The position numbers were made by a program, and so were the translations under genes. A stretch of 64,000 bases of DNA from Flavobacteriales bacterium (lineage in GTDB: Bacteria > Bacteroidota > Bacteroidia > Flavobacteriales_F > PHOS-HE28), in NCBI GenBank assembly GCA_016710685.1, contig JADJVC010000010.1:1-64000 (forward strand), read 5' to 3'. The notes below the pieces were generated by a model. That model searched no databases and was not told the origin of the DNA. It was given only the letters and a program-made list of their open reading frames with translations. Positions 19,520 through 30,459 of this stretch are shown here, piece by piece. The stretch's first letter is position 1. Each line of letters begins with the position of its first letter.

Positions 19520-20899
19520 CTAAACCAGCCCCGGCCAAACACCCAGCACCAAAACCCCAACCGCGCAAACGCTCACCACCACCCAGTTCAGCGGTGAAAC
19601 CTCGAAGCGCACCGGCTCTTCCGGCGTTACGAACACCTCGCGCACCACCATGATGTAGTAGTAGATGCCGAGCAGCGCCATCAGCACGCCGAGCAACGTC
19701 ACCTTCAGCCAGCCCGCGCCGATGGCGAGCAGGAACACCTGGTACTTCGCGATAAACCCTGCTGTTAACGGGATACCCGCCAGCGAGAGGAACATCGCCA
19801 GCGCGCACAGTGCCAGCCATGGTTTCGCAGCGAAGAGGCCTTGGAAGATGTTGTTGTGCTCCGCGCCGTTGTTGGCACGCTTCGCAATAGTGAAGAGGAT
19901 GAACAGGCCCGTGGTGGCCAACGAATAGGTGAAGGTGTAGTAGTGCAACGTGTGGCCGATCGCATCGCCGTGACCGGCGGCGTGGCCGTGGTCCGTGAGC
20001 AGTGCGAGCAAGAGGAAACCGCTGTGGGCCACGCTGCTGTAGGCCATCAGGCGTTTGAAGTGCGTTTGTTTCAGTGCGATCACATTGCCAACCAACAGCG
20101 TTGCGAGGGTGAGCAGCACCATGATCCGCGCCAGCGCATCCGGCATGCCGGTGATGTCGATGAAGCGGAAGAACGCTGCGAAGCCCGCCATTTTCACCAC
20201 GGTGCTCATGAAGATGGTGACCAGCGTGGGCGCGCCTTGGTACACGTCCGGCACCCAGAAGTGGAACGGCACCGCGCCTACCTTGAACGCTAAGCCGGTC
20301 ACCACGAAGAAGAGGCCGAAATTCTGCACCATGTCGCCGGTGCCGGTACTGGCCATGTGTGCGGCCAGCGCCTCCAGATGGAAAGAGCCGGTGAGGCCGT
20401 AGAGCAGCGTGATGCCCATCAGCAAAAAAGCCGTGCTGAAGGAGCCGAGCAGGAAATACTTGAACGAAGCCTCGTTGCTGCGCAGGCTCTGCTTCTTGCC
20501 GCCCGCAAGGATGTACAGCGGAATGCTCAGGATCTCGATGCCGATGAAGAGCATCAGCATACTGGTGTACGAGGTAAGGATGAAGCCGCCGACGAGCGAG
20601 AAAAGCATCAGCGCATATTGCTCCGCCACGTGGTGTTCTTGACGCGCGTAGTAGTCGGAACCGAAGAAGAAGATCAGCGCGGTGATGATCGCCATGCCGA
20701 TGTTGAAGCCGATGCTGAATGCACTGAATTCAACCATGCCGCCCAACAGCTCGTGATCGATGTGGTAGCCGGAAATAAACAGCGCCATCGCGCCGAGCAA
20801 TCCGAGGATGCTCACGGGTGCCAGCCAGCTCTTTTTATCGAACAGGCCGAGGTACAGGACCAACACGCCCAGCACGGAGATCAAGATCAGCGCGCTCAT
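19520..20899 (-). CDS. nuoN: NADH-quinone oxidoreductase subunit N
   Basis: An antiporter-like membrane subunit of respiratory complex I, 459 residues with about 14 helices. LMLFIGIEILSIPLYILAG, NEASFKYFLLGSFSTAFLL, KVGAVPFHFWVPDVYQGAP and LMAYSSVAHSGFLLLAL include the proton-channel lysines and glutamates expected in NuoN. The length is slightly short of the E. coli protein but normal for Bacteroidota. It starts two bases before the nuoM stop region on the same strand, as the last gene of the nuoJKLMN run. Confidence 0.96.
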   Translation of the reverse strand: MSALILISVLGVLVLYLGLFDKKSWLAPVSILGLLGAMALFISGYHIDHELLGGMVEFSAFSIGFNIGMAIITALIFFFGSDYYARQEHHVAEQYALMLFSLVGGFILTSYTSMLMLFIGIEILSIPLYILAGGKKQSLRSNEASFKYFLLGSFSTAFLLMGITLLYGLTGSFHLEALAAHMASTGTGDMVQNFGLFFVVTGLAFKVGAVPFHFWVPDVYQGAPTLVTIFMSTVVKMAGFAAFFRFIDITGMPDALARIMVLLTLATLLVGNVIALKQTHFKRLMAYSSVAHSGFLLLALLTDHGHAAGHGDAIGHTLHYYTFTYSLATTGLFILFTIAKRANNGAEHNNIFQGLFAAKPWLALCALAMFLSLAGIPLTAGFIAKYQVFLLAIGAGWLKVTLLGVLMALLGIYYYIMVVREVFVTPEEPVRFEVSPLNWVVVSVCAVGVLVLGVWPGLV

Positions 20900-20900
20900 A

Positions 20901-22346
20901 TCAAGGCAGGGAAGTGAATGAGTTCAACAGTTGCTGCACGGGGCCGTCCACCAAGTGCAGGATCACGTTCGGGAACACGCCGAGCACCAGCGTGATGGCG
21001 ATCAACGGCACAAGGAAAAAATGTTCTTCGTCGTCGGCATCGGTCACCGCGATCTCGCGATCGGGACCGAGCATCACGCGTTGGTAGGCGTAGAGCATGT
21101 AGATGGCACCGAGCACGATCAGCACCACGCCCGCGAAAGCCGTCCAGTTGTCCCACTGCCACAGGCCGTTGTAGATGAGCCATTCGCCTACGAAGCTCTG
21201 CGTAAGTGGCAGCGCGATGGCATTCGCGGTAACGAACATGAAGAGCAGCGCGAAACGCGGCATCCTCGTTTTCAGCCCGCCCATGCTGGAAAAATCGGTG
21301 CTGCCGGTGCGTTGCGAAACGGCACCAACAATGTAGAACAAGCAGATCATCAGCACGCCGTGCGCGAGCATTTGGTAAAGCGTTCCGCTGATGCCGTACG
21401 TGTTCCAAGTGAACAGCGCGGCGCACATCAGCCCCAAGTGGCTCATGGACGAATACGCGATCATGCGCTTGAGATCGTTCTGGCGGAACGCGATCACCCC
21501 GGCGTAAAGCGCACCGAAGAGGCTGAGGCCGATGACCACCGAGCTCCAGTGCTGCGCGCCTTCCGGCACAATGGCGAAGAGGAACACGATGATGCCGTAC
21601 AGGCCCATTTTGCCCATCACGGCGCTCAGCACCATCGTGCCCTGCGTGGGCGCCATGGTGTACGTTTCCGGCTGCCAACTGTGGAAGGGGAAGATCGGCA
21701 TTTTGATCGCGAAGGCCAGGAACATCGTCCAGAAAAGCCAGACTTGCGTGCTCATCGGCAGGTGCAATGCGGCCAGCGCGGCGAAGTCGGCGCTGTGCGG
21801 CGCGGGCGTTTGCAAGGTGACGTAGGCGATGGAGAACAGCAGTGCCAAACCGCCCAGCAGCGTGTAGAGGAAAAAGCGGACGGTGATGGCGCGTTTGTGT
21901 TCGCCGCCCCAGAACATCAGCAGGAAGAAAATGGGCACCAGCGAAAGCTCGAAGAAGATGTAGAAGAGGAAGGCGTTCTGCGCGAGGAACACGCCGAAGA
22001 GCGCGGCCTGCGTGAAGAGCAGCATCGCGTTCACCAAGGAAGGATCGCCGACGGGCTGCTTGTAGCCGGTGCCGATGATGAAGGGGAAAAGCACGCCGGT
22101 GAGGATCAGCATCAGCAGGCCGATGCCGCCATAGCCCAGCACAAAACGCATGCCCCACGCGGGCACCCAATCGTGCGAAATGCCCGTAACGGCCGTGCCG
22201 GTCCACGTGTACCAGAGCCACAGCACCAGCGCCAAACTCAGCAGCGTGGACACCAAAGCAATGCCGCGCGCAGCCTTTTCAGGGCGCGCAAAAAGCAGTA
22301 CGGCACCGGCCAGCAGGGGGATGAGGATCAGCGCTAAAAGCTCCAT
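20901..22346 (-). CDS. nuoM: NADH-quinone oxidoreductase subunit M
   Basis: A 481-residue antiporter-like complex I subunit with about 14 membrane helices. FYIFFELSLVPIFFLLMFWGG, KMPIFPFHSWQPETYTMAPTQG and LKRMIAYSSMSHLGLM are conserved NuoM stretches carrying the key Glu and Lys residues of the proton path. The start directly abuts the stop of nuoL, so the two are co-transcribed and probably coupled. Confidence 0.96.
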   Translation of the reverse strand: MELLALILIPLLAGAVLLFARPEKAARGIALVSTLLSLALVLWLWYTWTGTAVTGISHDWVPAWGMRFVLGYGGIGLLMLILTGVLFPFIIGTGYKQPVGDPSLVNAMLLFTQAALFGVFLAQNAFLFYIFFELSLVPIFFLLMFWGGEHKRAITVRFFLYTLLGGLALLFSIAYVTLQTPAPHSADFAALAALHLPMSTQVWLFWTMFLAFAIKMPIFPFHSWQPETYTMAPTQGTMVLSAVMGKMGLYGIIVFLFAIVPEGAQHWSSVVIGLSLFGALYAGVIAFRQNDLKRMIAYSSMSHLGLMCAALFTWNTYGISGTLYQMLAHGVLMICLFYIVGAVSQRTGSTDFSSMGGLKTRMPRFALLFMFVTANAIALPLTQSFVGEWLIYNGLWQWDNWTAFAGVVLIVLGAIYMLYAYQRVMLGPDREIAVTDADDEEHFFLVPLIAITLVLGVFPNVILHLVDGPVQQLLNSFTSLP

Positions 22347-24226
<1,880 letters not shown>

Positions 24227-24233
<7 letters not shown>

Positions 24234-24559
24234 TTCAGGCGGTTCAATTGGTTCATGTCCACGCTGTCGGTGTTCCGTTTCAGCAACACCAAGATCGCCA
24301 AGCCCACCGTGACTTCCGCAGCGGCGACAAGCATGATGAAGAACACCATGATCTGTCCGCCGGGGTCGCTGTGGTACGCGCTGAAGGCCACCAAAAGCAG
24401 GTTCACGCTGTTGAGCATCAGCTCCAAGCACATGATCACGATGATGATGTTCCGCCGCACCAAAGCGCCCACCATGCCGATGCTGAACAGCAGAAAGCTC
24501 AGGATCAGGTAGTGGTCCAAGGGCACAACGCGGATGGCGGTCATCACGTTCTCCATCAC
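24227..24559 (-). CDS. nuoK: NADH-quinone oxidoreductase subunit K
   Basis: A small three-helix complex I subunit of 110 residues. HYLILSFLLFSIGMVGALVRR, IIVIMCLELMLNSVNLLLVAF and VAAAEVTVGLAI contain the two conserved membrane glutamates (CLELML and AAAEVTVG). It overlaps nuoJ at its start (ATGA) and nuoL at its end. Confidence 0.96.
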
Positions 24560-25098
24560 GCGCGACTGTCGTTAGGCTCGCTGCTGGGCGGCAGGTTCAC
24601 GTTGGCGGTACCGTCCTTCTTCGCCAGCATCATCGCCCCGGCCATGGCCGAAAGAAAGAGGACGCTGCTCAGCTCAAAAGGCACAAGGAATTCCTGGAAA
24701 AGGGACATGCCGATGCGCTTCACCAGCCCGATGCCGGGGTCGAAGTCCGCAGGCACCGGCGTGGAAAGTCCGCTGCGCGTAGCCGCCAAAAGCACCAGAA
24801 AGAACAGGCCGCCCGTGACTACCGCGAGGATGCGCGTCACCACCGGTTTGCGCACTTCCACCACCGTGTTCATGTTCAGCAGCATGATCACGAACAGCAT
24901 CAGCACCATGATGGCGCCGGTGTAGACGATCACATGCACCATGGCCAAAAACTGCGCGTTCAGCAAAATGTAGTGCGCCGCGATGCTGAGGAAACACACC
25001 ACCAGCGCGATCACGCTATTGATCGGGCTTTTCGCCGACACCACCACCAACGCGGCAATGACCGAGATAGCAGCGAAGAAGTAGAAGAGGTATAGCAT
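24556..25098 (-). CDS. nuoJ: NADH-quinone oxidoreductase subunit J
   Basis: A five-helix complex I subunit of 180 residues. LYLFYFFAAISVIAALVVVS, NSVIALVVCFLSIAAHYILL and MVHVIVYTGAIMVLMLFVIMLL are typical NuoJ segments. It is the first gene of this run: upstream is repeat-filled intergenic DNA and a divergent dinD, so nuoA-I must lie elsewhere. Confidence 0.95.
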   Translation of the reverse strand: MLYLFYFFAAISVIAALVVVSAKSPINSVIALVVCFLSIAAHYILLNAQFLAMVHVIVYTGAIMVLMLFVIMLLNMNTVVEVRKPVVTRILAVVTGGLFFLVLLAATRSGLSTPVPADFDPGIGLVKRIGMSLFQEFLVPFELSSVLFLSAMAGAMMLAKKDGTANVNLPPSSEPNDSRA

Positions 25099-25491
25099 AG
25101 CGGCCCGGAAGGGGTACGGCGGCGAAAGTAAACGCTCCGAGGGAAATGCGGGTAATGGAGTTAGGGAGTTGGCCGCGGAGGCGCAGAGGCGCGGAGAAGA
25201 GGAGGTAGCCGCGGAAGCGCTGAGGCACGGAGAAATGCGGGTTGGTCTTCACCGCAACGCACGCAACGGGCGCAACGTGGGGAAACGACAGGCATAGGTT
25301 CTAAGAGGGGCATTTCGTTGCGGTCGTAGCGCCCGTTGCGGTTCCCCTTTTCCCCGCCCGCCTGCGGCAAACCATCAGCGGTTGAAAAAAAACAACACCT
25401 GCGGTAAACCTCCGCGCCTGTGGTGCAATCCCATATTGCCACGCCGAGTAGAACCGATGCCCGAACTTCGTGTCCCCATGCCACCACATCC
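25099..25491. repeat. Intergenic region with inverted repeat copy 3 between nuoJ and dinD
   Basis: 25170-25240 holds two imperfect purine-rich repeats (gcggaggcgcagaggcgcgg; gcggaagcgctgaggcacgg). At 25251-25345 the arms accgcaacgcacgcaacggg and cgttgcggtcgtagcgcccg face each other across about 33 bases, forming a long hairpin. Boxes cacctgcggtaaacc and gcctgcggcaaacc follow. No gene was found. The promoters of both divergent genes must lie within or beside the repeats. Confidence 0.6.
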
Positions 25492-26367
25492 ATGACCGAT
25501 AAACCCATCCCCGCCGCCAAGACCTTTGAGGACCTGAAACGAATGAACGGCCACGGCGCCGAATACTGGAGCGCCCGCGACCTGCAACCCTTGCTGGGCT
25601 ATGCCCAGTGGCGCCGTTTCGAGGAAGCTGTCAAACGCGCAATGACTTCCTGTGAGGAGTCTGGCAATCAGCCGGTTAACCATTTTGCCGGCGCCGGCAA
25701 AGTGGTCCCCCTTGGTTCGGGCAGTGAACGTGAGTTGGACGACTTCCACCTCTCCCGCTTCGCCTGCTACCTCATCGCCATCAACGGTGACCCGCGCAAG
25801 CCGGAGATCGCTTTGGCTCAACAATACTTCATCGTTCAAACGCGGCGTCAAGAGCTCAACGACCAATTGGCCGCCGACAAAGAACGCTTGGAGATCCGCA
25901 AGCAGACCGCCGAAGAATTCAAAGCATTAAGTGGCGCAGCCCAACAAGCCGGGGTGCATGGCCGCATGTTCGGTGTGTTCCATGATGCGGGCTACAAAGG
26001 GCTGTACGGCGGCATCGGCAACGCACAGATCAAACGCCGCAAAGGCATACCCGCCAAAGAACAGTTGCTGGACCGAATGAACGCCACTGAACTGGCTGCC
26101 AACCAATTCCGCATGACGCAGACCCGCGACAAGCTGGCCCGCGAAGGCGTGCGCACTGAGCAACAGGCCATTCAAACACATCAGGAGGTGGGCAAGGAGG
26201 TGCGCGACGCCATCCGCCGCATCGGTGGCACCTTGCCGGAGAATATTCCGCCGGCGGAACATATCAAACAGGTGGAGAAACGGTTGAAAACGACTAAGCC
26301 CAAACTGAAATTGGCCAAGCGCGATGCGGATGGTTTGTTGGGTGGGGAGGAAGCTCCTGATAAGTGA
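25492..26367 (+). CDS. dinD: DNA-damage-inducible protein D
   Basis: About 291 residues from ATG 25492 (MTDKPIPAAKTFEDLKR). HGAEYWSARDLQPLLGYAQW is the BRO-N-like N-terminal domain. NHFAGAGKVVPLGSGSER, FHLSRFACYLIAINGDPRKPEIALAQQYF and GYKGLYGG are hallmark DinD segments. In E. coli DinD is SOS-induced and inhibits RecA-mediated strand exchange in vitro; whether this protein does so is inferred. I saw no clear LexA box. The gene stands alone between repeat elements. Confidence 0.92.
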   Translation: MTDKPIPAAKTFEDLKRMNGHGAEYWSARDLQPLLGYAQWRRFEEAVKRAMTSCEESGNQPVNHFAGAGKVVPLGSGSERELDDFHLSRFACYLIAINGDPRKPEIALAQQYFIVQTRRQELNDQLAADKERLEIRKQTAEEFKALSGAAQQAGVHGRMFGVFHDAGYKGLYGGIGNAQIKRRKGIPAKEQLLDRMNATELAANQFRMTQTRDKLAREGVRTEQQAIQTHQEVGKEVRDAIRRIGGTLPENIPPAEHIKQVEKRLKTTKPKLKLAKRDADGLLGGEEAPDK

Positions 26368-26411
26368 ATCGGCTTGTTTGGTAGCGCCTTTGGCGCAAGG
26401 ATGATGATCTC

Positions 26412-26670
26412 TACCGCAACGCACACAACGGTCGCAACGTGGGAAACGACGCGGCATGGCTCCGAAGTGGTGTTTTCCATACCCTTTATTCGGAAATAAT
26501 TGCGCCCGTTAGAAAGCACCGAATCGAGGTTTTCGGCATAGGTGCATGGCGCGTCACCCCTCTCCCGTCGGAGAGGGGCTGGGGGTGAGGGAGTATTTCG
26601 TTGCGCCCGTAGCGCCCGTTGCGGTTCCATTTTCCACCCACCTGCGGAAAACCATCAGTGGTTGAAAAAC
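26412..26670. repeat. Composite interspersed repeat, copy 4
   Basis: The left arm accgcaacgcacacaacgg (26412) is followed by gtcgcaacgtgggaaacgac, then tccgaagtggt, ggcataggtgcatg, a palindrome tcacccctctcccgtcggag (26555 on) and the right arm cgttgcgcccgtagcgcccg. It ends at cacctgcggaaaaccatcag. The same order of blocks recurs at 27642, so the two are copies of one element about 260 bases long. No ORF inside looks genic. It fills most of the 366-base gap between dinD and the stress-protein gene. Confidence 0.65.
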
Positions 26671-26733
26671 CGGCCTGATCAAGCTCAACTTCCAGCCCAC
26701 CACCCGCGGCTATCTTGCAGCACCATCCCATCC

Positions 26734-27546
26734 ATGAAGCACATCTTCCATCCCACCGACCTCGGCCACGGCAGCACCACGGCCTTCCTGATCGCCCTGC
26801 GCCTCGCCGCCACCACCAAAAGCGCGCTCACCATCATGCACGTGGACGGTACAGGCGAGGGCGCGTGGTCCGACCTGCCCGGCGTGCGCAAGACCTTGAG
26901 CCGCTGGGGCATGCTGAAGGATGAGCACGACCTCGAAGAGTTCGAGCAGACCGGGATACAGGTGCGCAAAAAGCTGATGAAGGGCAAGCGCCCGGTGAGC
27001 AATTGCCTGGACTACCTCAGCGAGCACCGCGCCGACCTCATCGTGCTGGCCACCCACCAAGGCAGTGGTAACAACTGGCGCAAGCGCAAAGTGGCCGAGC
27101 CGCTCGCGCGCGGTGCCGGCGAACCCACCCTCTTCGTCCCCGAGAACGCCAAAGGCCTGGTGGATGCCGACACCGGCAAGGTCAACCTACGCAGCATCCT
27201 CGTGCCGGTGATGGTGGAGCCCGACCCGCAGCGCGCCATCGACATGGCCGTAAGCACCGCCAAAGCGCTGGCTGACGGGCGCGTGCGCTTCACCTTTTTG
27301 CACGTGGGCGGCGAATACAAGGCACCCGTGGTCACCGTTCCGGAACATCCGAACTGGACCGTCGAGCACATGCTCCGCCTGGGCGACCCCGTGCAAACCA
27401 TCGTGGAGGTGGCCGAGGCGACCAGCGCGGACCTGGTGGTGATGGCCACCAAAGGCCACGACGGCTTCCTCGACATGCTCCGCGGCAGCAAGACCGAGCG
27501 CGTGTTGCGCGCGGTGCGCTGCCCCATCATGGCGGTGCCGGCGTAG
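26734..27546 (+). CDS. Universal stress protein, tandem UspA-like
   Basis: About 270 residues from MKHIFHPTDLGHGS. The N-terminal half shows KHIFHPTD and ADLIVLATHQGSGNNW; the second half begins RSILVPVMV. It ends with VVMATKGHDGFLDMLRGSKTERVLRAVRCP, a clear G-x2-G-x9-G-(S/T) nucleotide-binding signature of ATP-binding Usp proteins. Two Usp folds in tandem are usual for this length. It is a cytoplasmic stress response protein of unspecified trigger. It is flanked by two copies of the composite repeat. Confidence 0.88.
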   Translation: MKHIFHPTDLGHGSTTAFLIALRLAATTKSALTIMHVDGTGEGAWSDLPGVRKTLSRWGMLKDEHDLEEFEQTGIQVRKKLMKGKRPVSNCLDYLSEHRADLIVLATHQGSGNNWRKRKVAEPLARGAGEPTLFVPENAKGLVDADTGKVNLRSILVPVMVEPDPQRAIDMAVSTAKALADGRVRFTFLHVGGEYKAPVVTVPEHPNWTVEHMLRLGDPVQTIVEVAEATSADLVVMATKGHDGFLDMLRGSKTERVLRAVRCPIMAVPA

Positions 27547-28363
27547 AGGTGCCGTTCTCCGCGAGCGTTTGTAGCGCGAGTCTACCTGCCGCAGGTAGGG
27601 CGTGCGAGGTTCGCGCTTTCGCCGCAACTGTGAATAATTTCTACCGCAACGGCATGCCTACGGCAGCCAAGTACGCAACGGGCGCAACGTGGGAAACAAG
27701 GCGGCGCGGGTTCCGAAGTGGTCTCTTCAACTTCTTTTTTTCGAAAGTGGACGTTGTCGGCAGGTAGCACTGAACCAAGGTTTTTCTGCATAGGTGCATG
27801 CAGCGTCACCCCTCTCCCGTCGGAGAGGGGCTGGGGGTGAGGGGGTATTTCGTTGCGGTCGTTGTGTGCGTTGCGGTTCCCCTTTTTCCCCACGCACCTG
27901 CGGTAAACCATCAGCGTTGATCTGCGTTCACGCGCCGTCGCGAAGCGCTATGGCGAAGCACGGTCAGCGGTTAAAAAAACCGACACCTGCGGTAACCCCC
28001 GCGCCTATGGCGCAATGCCCATCGGCCTTCCAGACAGGCACCGGCACACAGGAGTTCAAGAAATGGTCGCACCGGTTTGCGGATAGGGGTTTGATCTCAG
28101 TACGTAAAATACCTACTTCCGGGTATTGCGGAGGGTTTTGCCTTGGCTAAGATTTGATGTACAATTCAAGTTGATGTCCACCCATCGTTGCACAGCTTTT
28201 ATTCCTCTACTTCGTGGAGGATCTGGGCACCAAGGGTTGGATTGCCAGGGAAGACTTTGGACCACCATCCGATGCTTGATCCTGACACCGAGTTTGATGG
28301 TAGGGTGGTGGACCTGAAGGAGACAATCGAGAATCCTGAACCCTGGTCACAAACACCCGCCAT
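27547..28363. repeat. Intergenic region with composite repeat copy 5
   Basis: 27582-27598 is a perfect small palindrome (ctacctgccgcaggtag). 27642-28020 repeats the element at 26412 block by block: the accgcaacg arm, acgcaacgggcgcaacgtgg, tccgaagtggt, gcataggtgcatg, tcacccctctcccgtcggag, the opposite arm cgttgcggtcgttgtgtgcg, then ttcccctttttcccc, cacctgcggtaaacc and a second cacctgcggtaac. The rest, 28021-28363, has short coding-looking scraps (LYFVEDLGTKGW; DPDTEFDGRVVDLKETI) in two frames that may be a decayed gene end. I could not assemble a gene from them. Confidence 0.55.
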
Positions 28364-30448
28364 ATGCATTCTTTTCAACGCCTGACCTTCCTGATCGCGC
28401 TTTTGTCCATCGCATGCGATGGATCGGCACAATACGTGAACCTGACACTACAAAAGGAAAAAGCCACGAAGCATGACAAGGATATCATGGCTCTCGAAGG
28501 AGCTAATGAGACGCCCCCTTGTCAAGATTACTTCGCATATTATGTTGGGTTGGGTACCCCCGGCCCCCCACAATTACAGTGGGAACGGGTAGAAGATCTG
28601 AGCACGTTGCCGGGTCTGGTCCGTTTCACAGGTGTCGGTGAAACTGGGGCATATTACTATCGGGCATTCATTGGGAGCGACTTGTGCGGTGTACCGATCC
28701 CGCTTATCAAGGGGGATGCATCGGGTAAGCTATTTCTTCAGTCGGCTGATCCTGAAGGCTCTGGAAACACCTTGTCTAGAAGAGCCAATGCAACTGAGTT
28801 TCTTGGGCTTGACGCGAGTTCAGTATTTGCAAAATATCGCGTTGTATATGATGTTGCGACCGATGAGATATATGTACAGCGCTGGGTAAGGCCGCGCAAA
28901 AAGAATCCTGCCCACTGGGTAAATGTGAATGATAGGATCATCCGTCCCGGGGTTAACCGTATGGTGGACGTGAAGTACGTAAACTTCAATGCACTGCGCG
29001 ACAGCTTAAGCTTAGAGTTCCAATGGGATCAGTACAACCTGGACGGTTCAGATGAGTTCCTGAATGCGGTTACTCGTGGTCCTTCAATACCACCGGCGCC
29101 TGCGGAAAAGGCAACGGGGTCTACGAAGGAAGAAGAAAAGGGAAAGATTGAAGCAAAGGACGATTCCTTAAAAGCACAGAGGCAGTCCTTTAACATGACC
29201 AAGGACGATTGTGCGGATCGGGAAAAAGTGTTGAAATTATTGCTTGCCAAGCACAAACAGTTCGTGGATGAACTCAAGAAGGACCAAGCCAAAGTAGATG
29301 TAAGGGGATTCCAGAATAGCGTGAGGACGATACTAATCGAAAAACTGGGTGTCCCTTTGGAATTGGACGAAAAGGAAACATACAGAGTCCAACTGGACAG
29401 TTCCTTCATAGCCTGCAAGGCCAACTGGAATGCCGACACCTTGAACAAGGGTTTGAAGGACCTTCGAGACGCTCGTGATATTTACCAGAAAAAGATGGAT
29501 CTGGATGCTCTGTCGGACATGGCCACAGCTTTCGAGGCGGTCGGGAAGAAAGCGAAGGCTGCAGCCTTAACGCCATCCTTGTTTGATCTGCGCGACACGT
29601 TGGTTGCTATTGCGCGCAAGCACTTCGCAGAACGATTCGCGGAGGAGGTAGATGCCAGTTCATTAAAAGCTCTTGGTGAAATAGCGGATAAGGCTAAAGA
29701 AGCAGGTATATTGAATAGTGTTGACGCTGTGGCTGCCTACAAGAAACAGGCGGAAGCCATGTCGAAGACCTACAATGAACTGACCATGTACCGCACCGGC
29801 TCCATTGCGCCACTTCAAATGCACGACTATGACGTGTTGAGTCTACAGTTCAAGAAGAATGGAACAGCGCTTAATGCTTCACCATACGAGATACAAACCA
29901 GTGGGGGCTGGAAGATCGACTTCAGCACCGGCATCGTTTTCTCCAAGGTTCGTGATGAGCACTACTTCTACAGTTCCCTGCGTACGGTTTCCACTATACG
30001 GTCGGATACGACTATGAGCATTTCAGGGGGTGATACGACTACCACGGTGATGAACACCGACTCTACCAAATACATGGGCGCCATAGGGGCGAACACACCC
30101 GATGAAGCGGATTGGGGCTTGACCGTGATGGCGCACTTTTATCCGCGTACGGGTCTCGTATTCAATGGGGCATTCAGCTTGGGCATGCTGTTGAAGCAGG
30201 ACGGTGTTTCGCCCATGTTGGGCCTTTCCATTCTCTGCGGCCGCAGACACCGCGCGGCCCTCACAGGCGGCGTCATATTTGCTAACGTGATGCGCTTAAG
30301 CTCCGGATACGAAGTGGGTGCTGAGTACGAGGTTACCTCCAGCACCGGGCTGAATTCTGAAGTACCCAATACCGAACGGGTGATCCGGACGGGATTTTTC
30401 GCCAGCCTCACATACAATTTTGCTGGAGCGCGAATAACCAAACGTTAG
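28364..30448 (+). CDS. Secreted protein of unknown function with helical middle region
   Basis: A 694-residue protein with an N-terminal signal peptide (LTFLIALLSIACDGSAQ; the Cys could also mark a lipoprotein). Residues ~30-240 look beta-rich (YYYRAFIGSDLCG, YVQRWVRPRKK). Residues ~250-480 are charged and helical (KEEEKGKIEAKDDSLKAQRQ, KQFVDELKKDQAKVD). The last ~200 residues are again beta-rich and end YNFAGARITKR, compatible with an outer-membrane strand region. I recognise no family. Base composition is visibly less GC-rich than the housekeeping genes, suggesting accessory origin. The metalloprotease gene begins 12 bases after its stop, so the two are probably co-expressed. Confidence 0.6.
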   Translation: MHSFQRLTFLIALLSIACDGSAQYVNLTLQKEKATKHDKDIMALEGANETPPCQDYFAYYVGLGTPGPPQLQWERVEDLSTLPGLVRFTGVGETGAYYYRAFIGSDLCGVPIPLIKGDASGKLFLQSADPEGSGNTLSRRANATEFLGLDASSVFAKYRVVYDVATDEIYVQRWVRPRKKNPAHWVNVNDRIIRPGVNRMVDVKYVNFNALRDSLSLEFQWDQYNLDGSDEFLNAVTRGPSIPPAPAEKATGSTKEEEKGKIEAKDDSLKAQRQSFNMTKDDCADREKVLKLLLAKHKQFVDELKKDQAKVDVRGFQNSVRTILIEKLGVPLELDEKETYRVQLDSSFIACKANWNADTLNKGLKDLRDARDIYQKKMDLDALSDMATAFEAVGKKAKAAALTPSLFDLRDTLVAIARKHFAERFAEEVDASSLKALGEIADKAKEAGILNSVDAVAAYKKQAEAMSKTYNELTMYRTGSIAPLQMHDYDVLSLQFKKNGTALNASPYEIQTSGGWKIDFSTGIVFSKVRDEHYFYSSLRTVSTIRSDTTMSISGGDTTTTVMNTDSTKYMGAIGANTPDEADWGLTVMAHFYPRTGLVFNGAFSLGMLLKQDGVSPMLGLSILCGRRHRAALTGGVIFANVMRLSSGYEVGAEYEVTSSTGLNSEVPNTERVIRTGFFASLTYNFAGARITKR

Positions 30449-30459
30449 TTCTCGAGACC

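Noticed and set aside
26555..26592. The ctctcc/ggagagg palindrome as a transcription terminator
   Set aside because: The hairpin lacks a T-run on either side and recurs inside larger repeats, so it is annotated as a repeat.
28188..28385. A short ORF upstream of the unknown secreted protein as a gene
   Set aside because: Only about 65 codons, with coding-like scraps in two frames and no start context. It could be a remnant but cannot be supported.
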